The notes below the pieces were generated by a model that was given only the letters and a program-made list of their open reading frames with translations, had not been told where the DNA came from and made no database searches. A stretch of DNA of 64,000 nucleotides from Planctomycetaceae bacterium (lineage in GTDB: Bacteria > Planctomycetota > Planctomycetia > Gemmatales > Gemmataceae): NCBI GenBank assembly GCA_013823135.1, contig PNLP01000013.1:85869-149868 (forward strand), in the 5' to 3' direction. This document shows positions 59,450 to 64,000 of this stretch, piece by piece (within the stretch, counting starts at the first letter, position 1; every line of letters starts with the position of its first letter). A program made the translations under genes and the position numbers.

Positions 59450-61012
59450 TCAATCGCGGAGGCGACGGATCAGGCACGCCACGATGACGCCTGTCACGGC
59501 AATCTGAAGCATGCACATCCCCGCAACAGTGGCATCGGCCCCGTAATGCATCGCATCGAATAGGTCGGCCGCGAAAGACCGTCGCCCCGGAGGTTGGACC
59601 AACTTCGTCGCAACAACCTCACCCAGCGACAGCAACCCCACGGCCACAACGGCCAAGGCAAACGCCCCCCGCACACCAGGCCAGACCGCACTTCGCAGAA
59701 CAGCCGGACGACCACCATCCAGAATCGCCGCGTCGATCAATTCCTGTGGGATCGCCCGAACGGCTGGCCAGAGTACCGCAACCGCGAACGGAAAGAACCG
59801 CACGATGGCCGCCCAGATGCCCGGCACAGGCGAAGGCTGGTCGTACAAGAGCGACCGCAGTGGCGCGAAGGCCGCATCGGAACCGAGGATCGCATCTTCC
59901 AGCGACACGAATGCCCCGATCAGTGACTTGAGCCCGAATCCCACAAGCGGAGCGGGCGTCACCCAGGCGACCGCCGTGAGAACGACCAGCAACGCGGAGC
60001 AACGCCAGGAATCACGGGCACGCCAGCACACTCCCAGCGCCAATGTGGCCGCGGACAAGCCTGCAAGCCCGGACCAGAAAATGCTCACCACGAGGATAGA
60101 ACCGTGCGCCCGTGCGACCTGAGCAAGCAACCCGAGTTCACCGATCCGTGCCGTGAGGCCAAGGAACGGCACCCCAACAAGCACACACACCGTGAACCAC
60201 ACCAATGCTGTCTGAGCCCGAGTGCCAGCGAGGGGCGTTGGCGCTCGGGCTCGGACCGGGATCACCGTGTCTGTCGCAGCAACACACTTCAAAACCGCGA
60301 CAGCGATCAACGCGGCGAGGAACCACACCGGCAACGTCACGGCGACCGCAGCAGCCACACCCGCAGGGTTGCCGACGAGTTGGAAATACACTTCCTCGGC
60401 GAACGTCCGCACCATGAACAGATCGGTAACCGTGGCTTCGGTGAACGCCTGAATGACTACCCAGCACGCCCCTGCGAACGCGGCCAGTCGCACCCGTGGC
60501 CAGAGCACGCCTCGCCACACGGCGCGGCGGCCACCGGCGAGTTGAGCGTCGTCCTCCAGTTGCGGGTCAGCCGAGCGAAGTGCCAGCATCACGAACACCG
60601 CAACCCACGGCAGACCCGCGACCGCGTGGACCCAGATCGCGGGAAGCAGCCCGAGCACCCACGGTCGCCAACCACCGGCGTCGGGCACGACTGTCAGACC
60701 GAAAACCGCCTGCCACGCGGCTGCGTAAACCGGAAGCGGAAGCACCACACCCAGGAGAACCAGTCCGCGAAGTGCCATTCGGTAGCGCACGCGACCACGT
60801 TCAACGAGGGCACCCACGGCAATCCCCACCGGCACGGCAAGCGTCGTCGCGCCAACGGCAAGGCCGAGCGTGTTGCGGATAAGCGAGGCGATGCGGGGCG
60901 TTTCGAGAAGGGCACGAAAACCGGCGGGTTGGCGGGCGAGTTCGACGAGTGGGAAGAGGAGCGGTGCGACGAGCAGGAAGCAGGTCAATCCGAGGAGCAA
61001 GATTGTGGGCAT
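59450..61012 (-). CDS. ABC transporter permease, ferric-iron (FbpB/SfuB) type
   Basis: A 520-residue membrane protein from ATG 61012 (MPTILLLGLTCFLLVAPLLFP) with about 12 helices arranged as two fused permease halves. The EAA-type loops are ALRSADPQLEDDAQLAGGRRAVWRGVLWP (first half) and RAIPQELIDAAILDGGRPAVLRSAVWPGV (second half), both well conserved. No ATPase or solute-binding protein gene is adjacent. At residues ~253-268 the linker VRARAPTPLAGTRAQT is encoded by a genomic palindrome (60210-60256) inserted in frame between the halves. It lies downstream of a PQQ-like propeller gene. Confidence 0.9.
   Translation of the reverse strand: MPTILLLGLTCFLLVAPLLFPLVELARQPAGFRALLETPRIASLIRNTLGLAVGATTLAVPVGIAVGALVERGRVRYRMALRGLVLLGVVLPLPVYAAAWQAVFGLTVVPDAGGWRPWVLGLLPAIWVHAVAGLPWVAVFVMLALRSADPQLEDDAQLAGGRRAVWRGVLWPRVRLAAFAGACWVVIQAFTEATVTDLFMVRTFAEEVYFQLVGNPAGVAAAVAVTLPVWFLAALIAVAVLKCVAATDTVIPVRARAPTPLAGTRAQTALVWFTVCVLVGVPFLGLTARIGELGLLAQVARAHGSILVVSIFWSGLAGLSAATLALGVCWRARDSWRCSALLVVLTAVAWVTPAPLVGFGLKSLIGAFVSLEDAILGSDAAFAPLRSLLYDQPSPVPGIWAAIVRFFPFAVAVLWPAVRAIPQELIDAAILDGGRPAVLRSAVWPGVRGAFALAVVAVGLLSLGEVVATKLVQPPGRRSFAADLFDAMHYGADATVAGMCMLQIAVTGVIVACLIRRLRD
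60210..60256. repeat. Palindromic repeat inside the ABC permease coding sequence
   Basis: GTCTGAGCCCGAGTGCCAGC at the left and its near-complement GCGTTGGCGCTCGGGCTCGG at the right pair with about three mismatches. The same arms occur as a perfect intergenic palindrome at 16413-16476. Here the sequence is translated in frame on the minus strand, adding about 16 residues rich in Arg, Ala and Pro. Confidence 0.88.
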
Positions 61013-61072
61013 CGTGGCGACTTCGGAAACGCGGTGGCCCTGTTTGGATCGGACCACCGCGAAGTACGAACG

Positions 61073-62815
61073 TCAGTTGCCGGCCTTCGGTTCGGGGTCT
61101 TTCTTCGGCTCGGGGTCTTTCTTCGGCTCGCCTTCCGTGCCGGGTTTCGTTTCAACCCCACCCTTCGGGGCCGCGTTGATGGTGGCCTCGGGGCAAATCT
61201 GGAACGGTCGGGCATACTTCGGATTCAGGTCTCGCAGGCAGACGATGAGCCCGTTGTCGGCCGCAAGGATGATGCGGTCCGAGGCCGTGTTCACCACGTT
61301 GATGTTGAACTCCGCGAGGTCGAGTCCCGCGAGAGGAGCGGATCGCAGCGTCTTGGCGTTGGTCGGTCGTTTCGCGTCGTACACCAGGAATTTCCCTTGG
61401 CGGTCGCGGAGATAAACGAATTCCTGATTGGCCGCGATGAGGTGGTCTGCCGAATCGTCGGACCGCCAGACGATGTCACCATTCTTTCGATCGACGCAGA
61501 CGACGCCGGAGTTATCCCCGCTGGCGTAGACGAACTTATCGGTGACGAAGGGCGTCCGGTTGGCAATCCCACCCACGGGAGCACGCCAGAGGATGTTCGC
61601 ACCGCCGTCAAGATTGCCACTCGACCCCTCAACCGCAACCACGTAGCCCGATCCGAGTGGGACGTAAACCGACAATCCGGCTCGACCCGGCATGGCGCTG
61701 ATTGGGTCCGCCAACTTCTGCGAGACCTCGATCTTCTTATCTCGCTTGTTCAAGGCGAGAACCGATTGCCCGTTGGTTGTCACCCAAACTCGTGTCGGCG
61801 TGAGGAACGGCGGGAACAGAACACGGGACGTGAGCCCGAATTCCCAGCGAAGCGGCGGTCCGACGCTCTTGGGACGAAGGTCACCCAACGCGTTGGAAGA
61901 CGACAGCGACGAGGAAATGACCCCGAGCGAGGGAGTCCGCTGGATGTCCTTCTGGAAGTCATTCCGCAGGTGGTAAGGCTGGCGGAGCGATGGGAGGATC
62001 GTGACCGAGGGCGTCGGGGTTTCCCGCTCCATCGTGTAAGGAGGCGTCACCCGCGGGAGTGCCGACAGCGACGGCGACTTGCTACCGGTGTTGCCACCAA
62101 TCGGAGCCTCCAGACTGCGACCAGCCGATGTCCGGGAGGGCTCAAAGATGTCCGGAATCGTCGTCCGGTACATGTTCTCGGGGGCATACCGAGTGATCAG
62201 TTTATCGACCGGATTGACAGCCCTGGGGTCTTTCTCGACGGGCTTGTTCGGATCGCCCGGCTTACCACCCGCCTGGGAAATCGCAATCGGGCGAACCAGG
62301 TCGTACACCGCGATGCGGTGTGAACCGCTGTTACCCGTCCGCAGGCCAAGAACGCAATACACGCCGGATTCGTCGGCCGCGGGGCCGACTGTCGCGGGGG
62401 CTCCCATCTCAGCCACGTATTCCACGACGCCCGTGTAGCGATGGAAGCAGTGCATCTTGGTGACGTGCATGACGTAAACGTACTGCGAGTTGGCTGCCAC
62501 AGGATACGTGTTCGAGTAATCGCCAATACCCAACTGGACGAACCACTGGAGTTGCCCGGTCAGGGCATCGCCAGCAATCAGCAATCCGGTCCGGGTCTGC
62601 ACGAAGATCTGGTCGCCAATGACCTGGATCTGCGTGAGTGAGTCGCGACGCCCCTCGACCGGGATGTTCGCCGTCCACTCGACCTTCAGGTTCAGCCGTT
62701 CCAACGCCACTTTGTCTGGCGGAATGGCCCTGGAGTAGACATTGTTCACCTGCGCGGAGGCGGGCAGGGTTGCGATCAGCGAAAGGAGAGCGGCGATAGC
62801 CGAACGGTGCCACAT
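61073..62815 (-). CDS. PQQ-like beta-propeller repeat protein, exported
   Basis: A 580-residue protein from ATG 62815 with signal peptide MWHRSAIAALLSLIATLPASAQ. Repeats with WTANIP, GLLIAGDALTGQLQWFVQLG, VLALNKRDKKIEVSQKL, FVYASGDNSGVVCVDRKNGDIVWRSDD and FLVYDAKRPTN are typical blades of PQQ-like propellers, without evidence that it binds PQQ. The tail ends in PKKDPEPKKDPEPKAGN. Codirectional with the ABC permease, 60 bases upstream of its start. Confidence 0.85.
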   Translation of the reverse strand: MWHRSAIAALLSLIATLPASAQVNNVYSRAIPPDKVALERLNLKVEWTANIPVEGRRDSLTQIQVIGDQIFVQTRTGLLIAGDALTGQLQWFVQLGIGDYSNTYPVAANSQYVYVMHVTKMHCFHRYTGVVEYVAEMGAPATVGPAADESGVYCVLGLRTGNSGSHRIAVYDLVRPIAISQAGGKPGDPNKPVEKDPRAVNPVDKLITRYAPENMYRTTIPDIFEPSRTSAGRSLEAPIGGNTGSKSPSLSALPRVTPPYTMERETPTPSVTILPSLRQPYHLRNDFQKDIQRTPSLGVISSSLSSSNALGDLRPKSVGPPLRWEFGLTSRVLFPPFLTPTRVWVTTNGQSVLALNKRDKKIEVSQKLADPISAMPGRAGLSVYVPLGSGYVVAVEGSSGNLDGGANILWRAPVGGIANRTPFVTDKFVYASGDNSGVVCVDRKNGDIVWRSDDSADHLIAANQEFVYLRDRQGKFLVYDAKRPTNAKTLRSAPLAGLDLAEFNINVVNTASDRIILAADNGLIVCLRDLNPKYARPFQICPEATINAAPKGGVETKPGTEGEPKKDPEPKKDPEPKAGN

Positions 62816-62948
62816 GATGTAAGGCTCCGAGGCGCGAGAGTGGCGATATCCCATTAGCTTACCACGCTGACCGACGGAAAGGGAACGCGCCAAATGCCGG
62901 TAAAGTGTGGGAAGTTGAGCGAGGCTGCCGACGGCGCGGATTATGCCA

Positions 62949-63476
62949 TCACTTCTTGCCCAGTTCGCGCTTTCGCCGGAAGAAGTCCGTCAGGATGGCA
63001 CCGCACCGGTCAGCCAGGACGCCACCAAGGACAATGGCACGGTGGTTCAATCGGGGGTCGGTTGGGATGCGGAACAGGGTGTCGCACGCCCCGGCTTTCG
63101 GGTCGGTTGCCCCGTACACGACCATCGACACCCGTGAGTTCACGACCGCCCCGGCACACATGGCGCACGGTTCCAGTGTGACGTAGAGGATGCAGCGGTC
63201 GAGTCGCCAGGATTTGAGGGCGTTGCCGGCCTGCGTGATGGCGATGATCTCGGCGTGGGCCGTGGGATCGTTCAGTTGCTCGCGCTGGTTGTGGGCCAGG
63301 CCGATGATCCCCAACTCGGGGTGAACCACCAGCGCCCCGACAGGCACTTCGTCTTCGCCCGCGGCAATCTCGGCTTCCGCCAGACACATCTCCATGTGAT
63401 GGAGGTGAAACGGGTGATTGATGCTGGTGAACGTCAGGTCGAAGGGGTTGAAGGCGTCCATGGTCAGTATTCTCAC
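62949..63476 (-). CDS. tadA: tRNA-specific adenosine deaminase-like protein
   Basis: A 175-residue cytidine-deaminase-fold protein. HAE (residues 74-76 from the GTG at 63476) and PCAMC (103-107) bind the catalytic zinc; [31 protein letters not shown] is characteristic of TadA, which converts A34 to inosine in tRNA-Arg. The GTG start overlaps the previous stop as GTGA; ATG 63461 is an alternative and gives a more usual N-terminus. The extra N-terminal ~25 residues are odd. Guanine deaminase is an alternative reading. Confidence 0.87.
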   Translation of the reverse strand: MRILTMDAFNPFDLTFTSINHPFHLHHMEMCLAEAEIAAGEDEVPVGALVVHPELGIIGLAHNQREQLNDPTAHAEIIAITQAGNALKSWRLDRCILYVTLEPCAMCAGAVVNSRVSMVVYGATDPKAGACDTLFRIPTDPRLNHRAIVLGGVLADRCGAILTDFFRRKRELGKK

Positions 63477-63817
63477 TCGATCTCTGCAATCGGTTCATTG
63501 CCCGCCGGTTTCGCAAGCGCGGGGCGGAGCAGGAACGGCCCCGTGTGGAATTCGCCGATGCTCCACTTGCCCGCGATGCTCCCTTCGCCGTCGGGTTGGC
63601 CGACGTACAGCACCTGATGCTTACCGATGTATTGCTTCATGAGGCGGATGTGGCCCGTCGTTTCGTCGAAGGTTCCCGAGAAGGTGAAGAGGCCGATCAC
63701 GTCCTTCCCTTCGCCCGTAACCTGCCCGCTCGCGAAGTGCAGGTAGAACGGCGTCATCGCTCGCCGGCCGATGTGATCTTGCACCCAGAACCCATCCCAG
63801 CGCCCCGACGGATACAT
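63473..63817 (-). CDS. Hypothetical protein upstream of tadA
   Basis: A 114-residue protein from ATG 63817 with GAGGAGG 6 bases upstream: [85 protein letters not shown]. The alternating pattern suggests a small beta-barrel (lipocalin- or avidin-like) fold with repeated G-x-G..G..F strands. No family was recognised. Its stop overlaps the possible tadA GTG by four bases, implying coupled translation. Confidence 0.75.
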   Translation of the reverse strand: MYPSGRWDGFWVQDHIGRRAMTPFYLHFASGQVTGEGKDVIGLFTFSGTFDETTGHIRLMKQYIGKHQVLYVGQPDGEGSIAGKWSIGEFHTGPFLLRPALAKPAGNEPIAEIE

Positions 63818-64000
63818 GGCTACCTCCTCGCGTGCCGCGGCCACCACTGAGGCGACCGCTCACTGGGCGTAACCAGTTTATATTCCGCAAGCGAGGATTG
63901 ATCGGGCAGGAGACGAAGAGTTTGATCCACAGATTACACAGAAGACGAGACTGTCGCACCAACGGTGCCAGGATGTCCGAACGACCAACCGAAATCGCTT

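Noticed and set aside
60104..62323. Long plus-strand open frame (739 codons) antisense to the permease and propeller genes
   Set aside because: Both minus-strand genes have clear family motifs, while this frame is a low-complexity Arg/His/Gly-rich translation spanning two unrelated genes.
1..64000. tRNA, rRNA, tmRNA or other structured RNA genes
   Set aside because: No TPsiC-loop-like GTTCGAATC pattern with acceptor stems and no rRNA-like stretch was recognised by eye; a covariance-model scan would be needed to exclude them fully.

Overview
The window looks like chromosomal DNA of a planctomycete, most probably of the family Gemmataceae. This rests on the protein families present: three DUF1559 proteins with pseudopilin-type N-termini, a DUF1501 protein, a BBP7-type outer-membrane barrel, DUF1571 and TIGR03009-type secreted proteins, an HTTM pair, and a beta-helix protein with the planctomycete-style N-terminal LEDRWCPA motif. 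The DNA is GC-rich and littered with palindromic repeats. The taxonomic call is inference from gene content; no rRNA or tRNA gene was recognised.

Layout. 1-6.7 kb holds a truncated DUF1559 protein, DUF1501, a secreted isochorismatase-fold protein, a ThuA-like protein, a Gfo/Idh/MocA oxidoreductase and NADP isocitrate dehydrogenase. 6.8-10.7 kb has a small membrane protein, clpX, two small uncharacterised proteins and a Cys/Gly-rich protein. 11-14.3 kb is a two-gene HTTM (vitamin K carboxylase-like) membrane module. 14.3-19 kb has nested miniature transposons, a secreted modular protein, an OB-HD nuclease-like protein and a GspE/PilB-type ATPase. 19-24.7 kb has a histidine phosphatase, a NADAR protein, pyrophosphatase, two Hsp20 chaperones, a metallo-beta-lactamase-fold hydrolase, DUF1571, and an antitoxin-like gene overlapping an HXXEE-like membrane gene. 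24.8-31 kb carries large exported repeat proteins and a BI-1 family protein. 31-44 kb mixes DUF1559 genes, a response regulator, a DapA/NanA-type aldolase, a patatin lipoprotein, small secreted proteins, a dehydrogenase, BBP7 and an LRR pseudogene. 45-52.6 kb is the translation operon nusA-infB-ylxP-(tyrosine phosphatase)-rbfA-(endonuclease III-like). 52.8-64 kb holds an exported acyl-esterase-like hydrolase, an SPFH pair, a TPR lipoprotein, a primary-type sigma factor, a PQQ-like propeller protein upstream of an iron-type ABC permease, and tadA.

The strongest unusual signal is repeat biology, seen directly in the sequence. Two copies of a ~247-bp element have matching ~21-bp terminal inverted repeats, and each is flanked by a perfect but different 9-bp direct duplication (14358-14747 and 28152-28399). 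The first copy is interrupted by a second, 133-bp element with its own inverted ends and a 10-bp duplication. A dozen or more long palindromes with near-constant outer ends and variable interiors sit just downstream of stop codons, and one of the same sequence family lies inside the reading frame of the ABC permease, adding about 16 residues at the junction between its two halves.

Most genes are single transcription units or short operons. No CRISPR array, prophage, full-length insertion sequence, rRNA or tRNA gene was seen. Genes without a specific name are described by what is visible in them.
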